Below are positions 14,082 through 20,855 of a stretch of 24,391 bases of DNA, in pieces. A program made the position numbers and the translations under genes. Position 1 is the first letter of the stretch; each line of letters starts with the position of its first letter. The stretch is from DATKGP01 sp035510775 (GTDB taxonomy: Bacteria; Patescibacteriota; UBA1384; 2-12-FULL-50-11): positions 1-24,391 of the forward strand of contig DATKGP010000041.1 in assembly GCA_035510775.1 (NCBI GenBank), read 5' to 3'. The notes beneath the pieces are model-generated. The model ran no database searches and was not told where the DNA came from. It saw only the letters and a list, made by a program, of their open reading frames with translations.

Positions 14082-14103
14082 GCTAATAATTTCCTGCTAT
14101 AAT
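14074..14103 (+). promoter_or_regulatory. uvrA promoter with extended -10, leaderless
   Basis: The extended -10 TGCTATAAT (14095-14103) is a perfect match. The -35 is weak (TTGCAT, 18 nt upstream). The standard 7-nt offset predicts start on 14110, the G of the uvrA GTG. Confidence 0.7.
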
Positions 14104-14109
14104 TTCGCC

Positions 14110-17007
14110 GTGAATACTTTAGAAAAAATTCGCGTTGTCGGGGCTCGAACTCATAACCTAAAGAACCTGACGGTGGACATTCCTAAGAACAAGTTCACCG
14201 TAATTACTGGTTTGAGTGGCTCGGGAAAATCATCCCTTGCCTTTGACACCATCTTTGCCGAAGGCCAGCGACGTTACGTCGAGAGCCTGTCTTCGTATGT
14301 CCGACAATTTTTGAGCGAAATCGAAAAGCCGGATTTTGATTACATCGACGGCCTGGCGCCGGCCATTGCCATCGACCAAAAAACCGCCGCCCGTAACCCG
14401 CGCTCAACCGTTGCTACCACCACCGAGATTTATGACTTTTTAAGGTTGCTTTTCTCAAGAATCGGCCAACCGTTCTGCCCAAAGTGCCATATTCCTATCA
14501 AACAACAGAGCCACGAGGCGATTGCCGAGCAGATTATGATGGAGTTTTCTGGCGACGACAAACTTCAGGTCAAGATTTACAGCATCGTTCTGCAGAGCCG
14601 TAAGGGTGAGCACAAATATCACCTCAAGCAAGGCAAGAAGATGGGAATTTTGAAGGTTCGTTTCGACGGCGTGGAGATGGATATCGACGAGGGCGTGGCT
14701 CTGGAAGTCGATAAAAACAAGAAACATACCTTGGAATTTTTCATCGGCAACGTTGATTTTCCAATCGGTGATGATCAGTTTCGCGACGTGGCTTTCGTCG
14801 AGCTTTTAAAAACCGTTGAGAAAGGCCTGAAAGTCAGTAACGGCCTAATCGTCGCCACCGGCGCCGACAACAAAGAACGTTTCTATTCTCAAAAATACGC
14901 CTGCAACAAATGCGGTTGGCAGTTTCCCTCAATCGAGCCACGACTCTTTTCTTTCAATAACCCAGAAGGCGCCTGTCAAATCTGTCAGGGTCTAGGCGTT
15001 CGTTTGGTGGCCGACCCGGAGCTGGTTATCCCCAATCCTCGGCTGACCCTAGCCGAGGGGGCGATTCGCCCGTGGAGCCGCTCGACCTCGCAGACCAGCT
15101 GGTACCAAAAGGCCTTGAAAGAAATCTCGGCCAAGTACGAGTTTAGTCTCGATAAACCCATCAGTGAGTTGAGCGAAAAAATTGTCCAAGTGATTTTGTA
15201 CGGCGAAAAAGAGCCTGAAGGTGAAAAACCGACAAATCCGCCAGTCAGTGGAGGCGAAACCGAACTTTTCGAAGGGGTTATCCCCAATCTGGAACGCCGC
15301 TACCAAGAGACCGATTCCGAATATCTCCGCTCGGAAATTGAAAAATATATGATTGAGAAAGTCTGCGACGTCTGCCACGGTCAGCGCCTACGCGCCGAGG
15401 TTCTGTCAATTTTGCTAGACAAGAAAAATATCATCGACGTTACCGCCATGACCATCGAGGAGGCGGCCGAATTCTTCAAAAAACTGGCCACTGATAAAGA
15501 AATTGCCCAGAACTATCGAGCCATTTCCGAGCCAATTATCAAGGAAATCTCCAGTCGTTTGAACTACCTATTGGAAGTCGGCCTGGAATATCTGACACTC
15601 GACCGAACCACCTCGACCTTGGCCGGCGGTGAAGCCCAGCGAATTCGTCTGGCCAACCAGCTTGGATCGGGCTTGACCGGCATTATTTACATTCTTGACG
15701 AGCCGTCGATCGGTTTGCATGCCCGCGACCACCGAAAACTTTTAAAAACCATCAAGGAGCTGCGCGACCGCGGCAACACCGTCATTGTTGTTGAGCACGA
15801 TAAGGAAACAATGCTCGAGGCCGATTACATTATTGATATGGGTCCGGGTGCGGGAGAATTGGGCGGAGAGATTATCGCTCACGGCAACCCAACCGAGATT
15901 AAGGCCGATGAGAAATCTATTACCGGCGCCTATTTGAGCAACCGAAAAATCATCGATCGGCCGGATCACCGCCACGAGCACGACCAAGAGTCGATCAAGC
16001 TCGTTGGCGCCACCGGGAACAATTTAAAAAATATTACGGCCGAGTTTCCGCTTAATAAGCTCATCTGCGTCACCGGCGTCTCCGGTTCTGGTAAATCGAC
16101 CCTCGTCGAGGACACTTTCGCTACCGCCCTAGAAAAACATTTTCACGGCTCTTCTACCGATCCGGCCGCCCATAAAGAAATCACCGGTCTGGAAAACATC
16201 GACAATATTATCAATATCGACCAGTCGCCAATCGGCCGAACGCCCCGCTCTAACCCGGCCACCTACACTGGCGCCCTGGGACCAATTCGCGAATTCTTCG
16301 CCCTGACTAAAGACGCCCAAAACCGCGGCTACGATCCGTCGCGTTTCAGCTTTAACCTGCGCGGCGGACGCTGTGAGAACTGTCGAGGCGACGGCCAGAT
16401 TAAGATTGAGATGAACTTTTTGCCGGACGTTTACGTGCCTTGTACCGAGTGCCGCGGCAAACGCTACAACGCCGAAACTTTGGAAATTAAGTACAAAGAC
16501 AAAGACATCAGCGAAATCCTCGATATGACCGTGGCTGAAGCTTTAGAATTCTTTGACACCGAAACCGAAGTTCGAGAAAAACTTTTGATTCTTGACGCTG
16601 TCGGCTTGGGCTACGTCCGTTTGGGTCAGCCGGCCACCACTCTCTCTGGCGGCGAGGCTCAACGAATTAAATTAGCCGCTGAGCTGGCCAAGCGGGAGAC
16701 CGGCAAAACTTTGTATATTCTCGACGAGCCTACCACCGGTCTGCATTTTGAAGATATTCAGCGCCTGCTGTACGTGCTTTTTCAGCTGGTTGATCGCGGC
16801 AACACGGTGGTAATTATCGAGCACAACTTGGAAGTTATCCGCTGCGCCGACTGGATTATCGATCTTGGTCCGGACGGCGGAAATCGCGGCGGCGAGCTAA
16901 TTGTTGCCGGTACCCCCGAGCAAGTGATGGCTTGCGCCAAGTCTGTCACCGGCAAGTATCTCAAAGAACTGGCTACCGAAGTTGCTCCCACCAAGAAAAA
17001 GGCCTAA
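14110..17007 (+). CDS. uvrA: Excinuclease ABC subunit A
   Basis: UvrA is the ATP-dependent damage sensor that loads UvrB in nucleotide excision repair. The 965-aa protein is full length. ABC domain I: Walker A GLSGSGKSS (residues 34-42), UvrB-binding region with CPKCHIPI, zinc site CNKCGWQFPSIEPRLFSFN with CQIC, signature LAGGEAQRIRLA and Walker B YILDEPSIGLH. ABC domain II: GVSGSGKSTL, the essential zinc finger CENCRGDG...CTECRGKRYN, signature LSGGEAQRIKLA and YILDEPTTGLH. All catalytic positions look intact. The GTG start lies on the predicted transcription start and no Shine-Dalgarno precedes it. Three palindromes upstream suggest regulation, plausibly by DNA damage. rnhB follows by 9 bp. 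Confidence 0.98.
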   Translation: MNTLEKIRVVGARTHNLKNLTVDIPKNKFTVITGLSGSGKSSLAFDTIFAEGQRRYVESLSSYVRQFLSEIEKPDFDYIDGLAPAIAIDQKTAARNPRSTVATTTEIYDFLRLLFSRIGQPFCPKCHIPIKQQSHEAIAEQIMMEFSGDDKLQVKIYSIVLQSRKGEHKYHLKQGKKMGILKVRFDGVEMDIDEGVALEVDKNKKHTLEFFIGNVDFPIGDDQFRDVAFVELLKTVEKGLKVSNGLIVATGADNKERFYSQKYACNKCGWQFPSIEPRLFSFNNPEGACQICQGLGVRLVADPELVIPNPRLTLAEGAIRPWSRSTSQTSWYQKALKEISAKYEFSLDKPISELSEKIVQVILYGEKEPEGEKPTNPPVSGGETELFEGVIPNLERRYQETDSEYLRSEIEKYMIEKVCDVCHGQRLRAEVLSILLDKKNIIDVTAMTIEEAAEFFKKLATDKEIAQNYRAISEPIIKEISSRLNYLLEVGLEYLTLDRTTSTLAGGEAQRIRLANQLGSGLTGIIYILDEPSIGLHARDHRKLLKTIKELRDRGNTVIVVEHDKETMLEADYIIDMGPGAGELGGEIIAHGNPTEIKADEKSITGAYLSNRKIIDRPDHRHEHDQESIKLVGATGNNLKNITAEFPLNKLICVTGVSGSGKSTLVEDTFATALEKHFHGSSTDPAAHKEITGLENIDNIINIDQSPIGRTPRSNPATYTGALGPIREFFALTKDAQNRGYDPSRFSFNLRGGRCENCRGDGQIKIEMNFLPDVYVPCTECRGKRYNAETLEIKYKDKDISEILDMTVAEALEFFDTETEVREKLLILDAVGLGYVRLGQPATTLSGGEAQRIKLAAELAKRETGKTLYILDEPTTGLHFEDIQRLLYVLFQLVDRGNTVVIIEHNLEVIRCADWIIDLGPDGGNRGGELIVAGTPEQVMACAKSVTGKYLKELATEVAPTKKKA

Positions 17008-17016
17008 AGATATGGT

Positions 17017-17610
17017 ATGGCGCCGTCTTGGCCGCTCTACCAATCATTAAAGAAACTCGGCTACAGTCGAATTATTGGCGTCGATGAAGTTGGTCGCGGC
17101 GCTTTGGCTGGGCCAATGGTGGTCGCCGCGGTAGAAATTGACGAAAGAATTTTCGGCGTTGACGATTCGAAATTACTAACCGCCGTTAAGCGCGAGAGCT
17201 TGAACACTGATATTCGCCGGGCTGCCAGACAACTTCAAATTGGCCAAGCCAGTAATCAGGAGATAGACAGTTTGGGCGTCTCGGCGGCCTTAAGACTCGC
17301 TTACAACCGAGCTCTGGAAAATATTTACGCCGATTTGGTTCTGACAGATTTTTTTAATTTAGAATCCCTCCCATACATCACCGCCGCCAAGGGCGACCAG
17401 CTATTTTATCCGGTTGCCGCCGCTTCAATCGTCGCTAAAGTTTACCGCGACAATTTAATGAAAAAACTGCACCAAAAATTTCCCGATTATGGTTGGGCTG
17501 ATAACGCTGGTTACGGCACTGTGAGACATCGAGCAAAAATAAAGGAAATCGGCCCGTGCGAGTGGCACCGGCTGACTTGGTTGGGAGGGGAAAAAGCGCG
17601 GGAACGTTGA
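17017..17610 (+). CDS. rnhB: Ribonuclease HII
   Basis: RNase HII cuts RNA in RNA-DNA hybrids, including single misincorporated ribonucleotides. The 197-aa protein shows IIGVDEVGRGALAGP with the first catalytic Asp-Glu, DDSKLLT, LTDFFNL at the usual vlvDG position (third acidic residue), FYPVAAASIVAKVYRD with the fourth Asp, and the NAGYGTVRH loop. Length is normal. I chose ATG at 17017 (9 bp after uvrA) because it is in frame and near the conserved N-terminus; an ATG at 17012 is in another frame. Cotranscription with uvrA gives a genome-maintenance pair. The stop codon lies in the loop of a strong hairpin. Confidence 0.95.
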   Translation: MAPSWPLYQSLKKLGYSRIIGVDEVGRGALAGPMVVAAVEIDERIFGVDDSKLLTAVKRESLNTDIRRAARQLQIGQASNQEIDSLGVSAALRLAYNRALENIYADLVLTDFFNLESLPYITAAKGDQLFYPVAAASIVAKVYRDNLMKKLHQKFPDYGWADNAGYGTVRHRAKIKEIGPCEWHRLTWLGGEKARER

Positions 17611-17634
17611 AAGGAGTACAAAGCACGTTCCCGC
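17598..17634 (+). terminator. Strong hairpin spanning the rnhB stop codon
   Basis: GCGGGAACGT (17598-17607) pairs perfectly with ACGTTCCCGC (17625-17634). The 17-nt loop holds the TGA stop and AAAGGAG. No U run follows, so it may mark the mRNA end by processing or pausing rather than as a classical terminator. Confidence 0.45.
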
Positions 17635-17654
17635 AAGCCTTTCACCAACACTTG

Positions 17655-17688
17655 GTTCTTCGTGGGCACCTTCTCGTGCCCTGAGAAC
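17655..17688. other. Second hairpin between rnhB and rnpB
   Basis: GTTCT...GGGCAC pairs with GTGCCC...AGAAC around loop CTTCTC, giving an interrupted 11-bp stem. The stretch from 17611 to 17750 holds no gene, only these hairpins. Confidence 0.45.
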
Positions 17689-17750
17689 GTCTGCGGTTTG
17701 ATGCTAGCCAAAATTTACGCCGAAAGCATATGCCTTGTCAAGTCTGTTTC

Positions 17751-17779
17751 TTGACTTTTTAACCATTTACTGATACAAT
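17751..17779 (+). promoter_or_regulatory. rnpB promoter
   Basis: TTGACT (17751-17756), 17-nt spacer, TACAAT (17774-17779): five of six matches in each box. The predicted start is 17786, exactly the first base of helix P1. Confidence 0.85.
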
Positions 17780-17785
17780 TTTGGC

Positions 17786-18317
17786 GAAGTCGAATTAGTC
17801 GCGCCTTAACAAGTGAGGAAAGTCCGGACATCACAGAGTAGCGCCCCAGCTAACGGCTGGCTGTCGCAAGGCAAGGGAAAGTAGCACAGAGACAAAACAT
17901 CCCCTGCTGCGCAGTGGAATTTTCAATTAGCAATTTACAATTACCATTTAATTTTCAATCTATAAATTTTTACTGAAAATTGGACAATTGATAATTATTT
18001 GAAAACTGAAAATTGAAAAATGATAATTCCCATGCGTAGCATGGGTTAAGGTGAAAAGAGTAGTGTAAGAGACTACAAGCTTGGCAGTAATGTTCAAGCG
18101 CAGCGAAACCCGGCGTGATGCAAGATATGCGGATCAAGTGTTTCATGGGAACGTATTTAGACTTCCGAACAGGAAGGACAAAGACCACCCGACAGATACA
18201 AGCTCGACTGGAAACATTTGACCATGTCGCAATAGATGTCGCGTTTACGCGACTCAAGTGAAGTCTTTGACTTCACAGATAGATGACTAATCAAACAGAA
18301 TCCGGCTTACCGATTTC
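17786..18317 (+). ncRNA. rnpB: RNase P RNA (bacterial type A-like) with AT-rich insertion
   Basis: This is the catalytic RNA that trims tRNA 5' leaders. Conserved blocks appear in order: GAGGAAAGTCCGGACATCACAGAG (in part; P4 5' strand, near 17814), the ACAGAGACAAAA block, GGTGAAAAGAGTAGTGTAAG (J11/12-P10 region, near 18050), AAACCC...GATGCAAGA, then AGATAGATGACT and ACAGAATCCGGCTTA (P4 3' strand, near 18280-18310). Helix P1 forms from GAAGTCG (17786-17792) and CGATTTC (18311-18317). A 111-nt AT-rich repeat (17918-18028) sits in the P12 region. The P15 loop reads GCGCAGCGAAACCC and lacks the GGU that pairs with tRNA CCA, which agrees with the lack of encoded CCA in the tRNA genes here. It has its own promoter and terminator. 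Confidence 0.95.
17918..18028. repeat. AT-rich repeat inserted in the P12 region of rnpB
   Basis: This stretch consists of AATTTTCAATT, TACAATTA, CTGAAAATTG and TGATAATT words and belongs to the same family as 11450-11577. It is flanked by two GC-rich hairpins, CCCCTGC-TGC-GCAGTGG on the left and CCCATGC-GTA-GCATGGG on the right. It can fold on itself (TTTTCA with TGAAAA), so the RNase P core may tolerate it as an extended P12. Confidence 0.75.
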
Positions 18318-18320
18318 CGA

Positions 18321-18346
18321 AAAATATCCCTGCAAGGGGATTTTTT
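18321..18346 (+). terminator. rnpB terminator
   Basis: ATCCC pairs with GGGAT around TGCAAG, followed by a U run to 18346. It begins 4 nt after the P1 helix closes. Confidence 0.65.
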
Positions 18347-18355
18347 CGTAACCGG

Positions 18356-18384
18356 CTGACAAATACTCCTAAAAAAGGTAAAAT
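18356..18384 (+). promoter_or_regulatory. tRNA-Gln promoter
   Basis: CTGACA (18356-18361), 17-nt spacer, TAAAAT (18379-18384). The predicted start is 18391, 4 nt before the mature tRNA end. Confidence 0.75.
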
Positions 18385-18394
18385 TAGCCAGTGC

Positions 18395-18465
18395 TCGGGG
18401 ATCGTCTAATGGCAGGACAGCGGCCTTTGGCGCCGCTAATCTAGGTTCGAATCCTAGTCCCCGAA
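18395..18465 (+). tRNA. tRNA-Gln(UUG)
   Basis: The cloverleaf is complete. Acceptor TCGGGGA pairs with TCCCCGA, the D arm is GTC/GAC with loop TAATGGCAG, and the anticodon stem GCGGC/GCCGC holds loop CTTTGGC with anticodon TTG. The T arm is CTAGG-TTCGAAT-CCTAG and the discriminator is A. It is followed by CAAAA, so CCA is not encoded. Confidence 0.95.
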
Positions 18466-18486
18466 CAAAAGCGTGTCGTCTACGAC

Positions 18487-18535
18487 GAGCGAAGCGAGGT
18501 GCGAGCGAAGCGAGGTGCGAGCGAACAAAGTGAGC
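18487..18535. repeat. GAGCGAAGCGAG-type tandem repeat
   Basis: A 16-bp unit, GAGCGAAGCGAGGTGC, occurs twice (18487-18502 and 18503-18518), followed by a diverged half unit GAGCGAACAAAGTGAGC. It separates the intact tRNA-Gln from its broken copy. Similar words (GACGAGCGAGCGAG) occur next to tRNA-Asp at 22462-22476. Confidence 0.7.
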
Positions 18536-18540
18536 GACCT

Positions 18541-18595
18541 GGTAGGACAGCGGCCTTTGGCGCCGCTAACCTAGGTTCGAATCCTAGCCCGGGAA
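18541..18595 (+). pseudogene. Truncated second copy of tRNA-Gln
   Basis: From AGGACAG (18544) to the end of the T arm this copies tRNA-Gln(UUG) at an offset of 130 nt, with the anticodon arm and T arm intact. Differences are one T-to-C in the variable loop and a changed acceptor 3' strand (CCCGGGA). The 5' acceptor strand and 5' part of the D arm are absent, replaced by the GAGCGAAG repeat, and no upstream TCCCGGG is present to pair. It cannot form a normal tRNA. Confidence 0.75.
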
Positions 18596-18607
18596 CAAGG
18601 AAGAAAC

Positions 18608-18616
18608 TGATATACT
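18608..18616 (+). promoter_or_regulatory. Extended -10 promoter of the tsaE operon, leaderless
   Basis: TGATATACT is an extended -10; no -35 is seen (the region is the tRNA pseudogene). The predicted start is 18623, the G of the tsaE GTG. Confidence 0.6.
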
Positions 18617-18622
18617 TTAGGT

Positions 18623-19054
18623 GTGGAAAGATTAGAGTACTCCCTTGAGCGAATCGATAAAGTCGCGCGTCAAATTGCCAAAAACTTGCGACCTGGTGAT
18701 GTCGTGGCTTTTGAAGGAAATATAGCCACCGGCAAGACGACCCTGATTCAGGCAATTCTCAAGGTTTTAAATTACCCTGGACGAGTCAACAGCCCGACAT
18801 TTGTGCTCGAGCATCGCTACCCGCTTGAACACAAAAAAATTCGAGCCATTGTTCATTTAGATTTGTATCGTTTAACTGGTAAAGAGCTCGATAACTTCGA
18901 TTGGTCAGAATATCGCCAGAGCGATCAGTTGGTTTTCGTTGAATGGCCGGCGGTGGCTCAAGAATATTTGCCACCACACACAAAAAAAATTAGCCTAAAG
19001 ATAATCGATGACAAAATCCGCCGACTCACCTTTTCAGACAATTTTGGTAATTAA
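18623..19054 (+). CDS. tsaE: tRNA t6A-synthesis ATPase TsaE
   Basis: TsaE is the ATPase that cycles the TsaBD complex making t6A37 on ANN-decoding tRNAs. The 143-aa protein has Walker A GNIATGKT (32-39), switch-like NSPTFVLEHRYP (56-67), HLDLYRL (78-84) and FVEWPA (105-110), all in family order. The GTG start coincides with the predicted transcription start. The frame overlaps tsaB by 47 nt, so the two are tightly linked. First gene of a five-gene run ending at 22444. Confidence 0.9.
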   Translation: MERLEYSLERIDKVARQIAKNLRPGDVVAFEGNIATGKTTLIQAILKVLNYPGRVNSPTFVLEHRYPLEHKKIRAIVHLDLYRLTGKELDNFDWSEYRQSDQLVFVEWPAVAQEYLPPHTKKISLKIIDDKIRRLTFSDNFGN

Positions 19055-19421
19055 CTCTACCGAGCGCGATCGCAGCGAAGCGGCGCTGGTAACCGAAAAC
19101 GAGACTTTTATTGAATCCGAGCCGGTCAGAGCCCAGGAATTGCCGACTCTTATTACTAAACTCCTGGCTCGTTCAGGTTTGAAAATTGAGGACATTAAGG
19201 CCTTGGCGGTCTTCAACCAGCCCGGCTCACTGACTGGTACCCGGGTCGGTGTGACCGTCGCCAATACTTTGGCCTGGGACAGAACGTTACCAATCATCGA
19301 AGTCTCGGCGCCGAGTTTGGAGGCTGCCTTGAAAGATTTACGCCGTTGGTCCGAACACCAATACGTCAAAATCGCCGCCGTTAAAGCCGTTCCCCTTACC
19401 ACACAAGAAAAACCTTGCTAG
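19008..19421 (+). CDS. tsaB: TsaB-like protein, N-terminal half only
   Basis: TsaB is the ASKHA-fold partner of TsaD in t6A synthesis. The 137-aa protein has the family's first strand (TILVINSTERDRSEAAL, in place of ILAIDTS), a middle region ending in LAVFNQPGSLTGTRVGVTVANTLAW (the TGLRIG-like motif), then a short end. Normal TsaB is about 230 aa, so the C-terminal lobe is absent; the N-terminal lobe is the part that dimerises with TsaD in known structures. ATG at 19008 lies inside tsaE; no other usual start is available, although an ATT nearer the first strand is possible. It follows tsaE and precedes the LCP gene by 11 bp. Confidence 0.75.
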   Translation: MTKSADSPFQTILVINSTERDRSEAALVTENETFIESEPVRAQELPTLITKLLARSGLKIEDIKALAVFNQPGSLTGTRVGVTVANTLAWDRTLPIIEVSAPSLEAALKDLRRWSEHQYVKIAAVKAVPLTTQEKPC

Positions 19422-19432
19422 ACTGGATAAAC

Positions 19433-20845
19433 ATGGGCTTTTTACGACGCAATAAAATCACTATCGTCAACGCCGATATTACCAGACCCAATCCCCAACC
19501 AGTCAGCTCAACTCGAAACATCAACCCGGGCGGCCATCGCTGGCTTCGTTGGGTAATTTGGTCGCTGGTGATTATCATCGTCGGTATTTTGGGTTGGGTT
19601 GGGACGGCCGGATTCCTCGCCTTTAAAAAAATCGGCTCAACCAACGGGTCCGACGAACCAGCTTTCTTTAAAAACGGCTCAATCTCCTTGAACGACGTCA
19701 ACTCCGAGGGCGACAGCCGAATTAACGTTTTGCTTCTCGGTGTCGGCGGCGACGCTCATCCCGGTGGCAACCTTACCGACACGATGGAAGTTATCTCTAT
19801 CGACCCAGTAAATAAGAGCATGGCCATGATGTCGATACCACGCGATCTGTACGTCAAACGCGTCGACGGCACGTGGGGAAAAATCAACGAAGTCTATTCC
19901 AACGGCACCGCTTACTGCAAGATCAAGGCCTGTTCTAGCGGTGTCGACCCAGGCGGAGCGGCCGTCAAAGATATGGTCGGCAGTATTATTGGCCTGCCGA
20001 TACATTATTTTATCAAGATGGACTTCACTGGTTTTGAAAATATCATCAACACCCTGGGCGGCGTCCAGATTAACGTCACTCAAAGACTTTACGACCCGCT
20101 TTACCCGGCCGCCAACATGGTTAACTACGCCCCAATCGATATTAAGGCCGGCTTGCAGACGATGGACGGAGCGACCGCTCTTAAGTACGCTCGTTCGCGC
20201 GAGACTACCAGCGACTTTGACCGATCACGTCGGCAGCAGCAGGTGTTAAGCGCCGCCCGCCAGAAGGCTCTGACTCTCAATATTTTGACCAACCCCGTTA
20301 AAATCACCAGCATCATCACCTCTTTGGGTAACCACCTAAAGACCGACATCTCCACCACCGACATGGCCAAGTTCGCTTTGCTTCTCAAAGACGTCGACGG
20401 CAAAGAGACCAAAACCTTGGTGTTAGATACTAGTGACACCGGCCCGCTGAAAAACGGTGTTGCCAGCAACGGCGCCTACATTCTTGTTCCCAAAAAGGGT
20501 CTGGGTGATTACAGCGAGATTCAGGACCTGACCCTGACAGTCTTTACCGATCCGAACGTTATCAAAGAAGCGGCCAAAGTTCTAGTCGTCGACGCCACCA
20601 GCAAGACCGGTACCGGCACCACTGTCGCCACCTTGCTAAAATCACACGGCTACAACGTCATCGGCAACTTGGTCGCGGCGACAACTCAAGCCACCACTGC
20701 CGTTCAGGATAGCGGCAACAAGCCGTACTCGCTAAAACTCCTGGAAAAACGCTTCAAGCTCACCAAGAGCAGCAAGATTCCTAGCTCCAATACTTCCGGC
20801 GCCGATATTATCGTTACTCTTGGCAAAGACTACGCAGTAAAGTAA
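19433..20845 (+). CDS. LytR-CpsA-Psr (LCP) family cell-wall glycopolymer transferase
   Basis: LCP enzymes attach wall polymers from lipid carriers to peptidoglycan on the outer membrane face. The 470-aa protein has a 37-residue basic cytoplasmic start, one membrane helix (about 43-64), then the LCP domain: NVLLLGVGGD, LTDTMEVISIDP, MSIPRDLYV with the pyrophosphate-binding Arg, GGVQINV, LKYARSRETTSDFDRSRRQQQ. A LytR_C-type domain follows (about 378-470, VLVVDATSKTGTGTTVATLLKSHG in part). I prefer ATG at 19433 (GGAT 4 nt upstream) to TTG at 19415, which would overlap tsaB. It indicates a peptidoglycan wall with attached glycopolymers. Confidence 0.92.
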   Translation: MGFLRRNKITIVNADITRPNPQPVSSTRNINPGGHRWLRWVIWSLVIIIVGILGWVGTAGFLAFKKIGSTNGSDEPAFFKNGSISLNDVNSEGDSRINVLLLGVGGDAHPGGNLTDTMEVISIDPVNKSMAMMSIPRDLYVKRVDGTWGKINEVYSNGTAYCKIKACSSGVDPGGAAVKDMVGSIIGLPIHYFIKMDFTGFENIINTLGGVQINVTQRLYDPLYPAANMVNYAPIDIKAGLQTMDGATALKYARSRETTSDFDRSRRQQQVLSAARQKALTLNILTNPVKITSIITSLGNHLKTDISTTDMAKFALLLKDVDGKETKTLVLDTSDTGPLKNGVASNGAYILVPKKGLGDYSEIQDLTLTVFTDPNVIKEAAKVLVVDATSKTGTGTTVATLLKSHGYNVIGNLVAATTQATTAVQDSGNKPYSLKLLEKRFKLTKSSKIPSSNTSGADIIVTLGKDYAVK

Positions 20846-20855
20846 AAGTAAGGTG

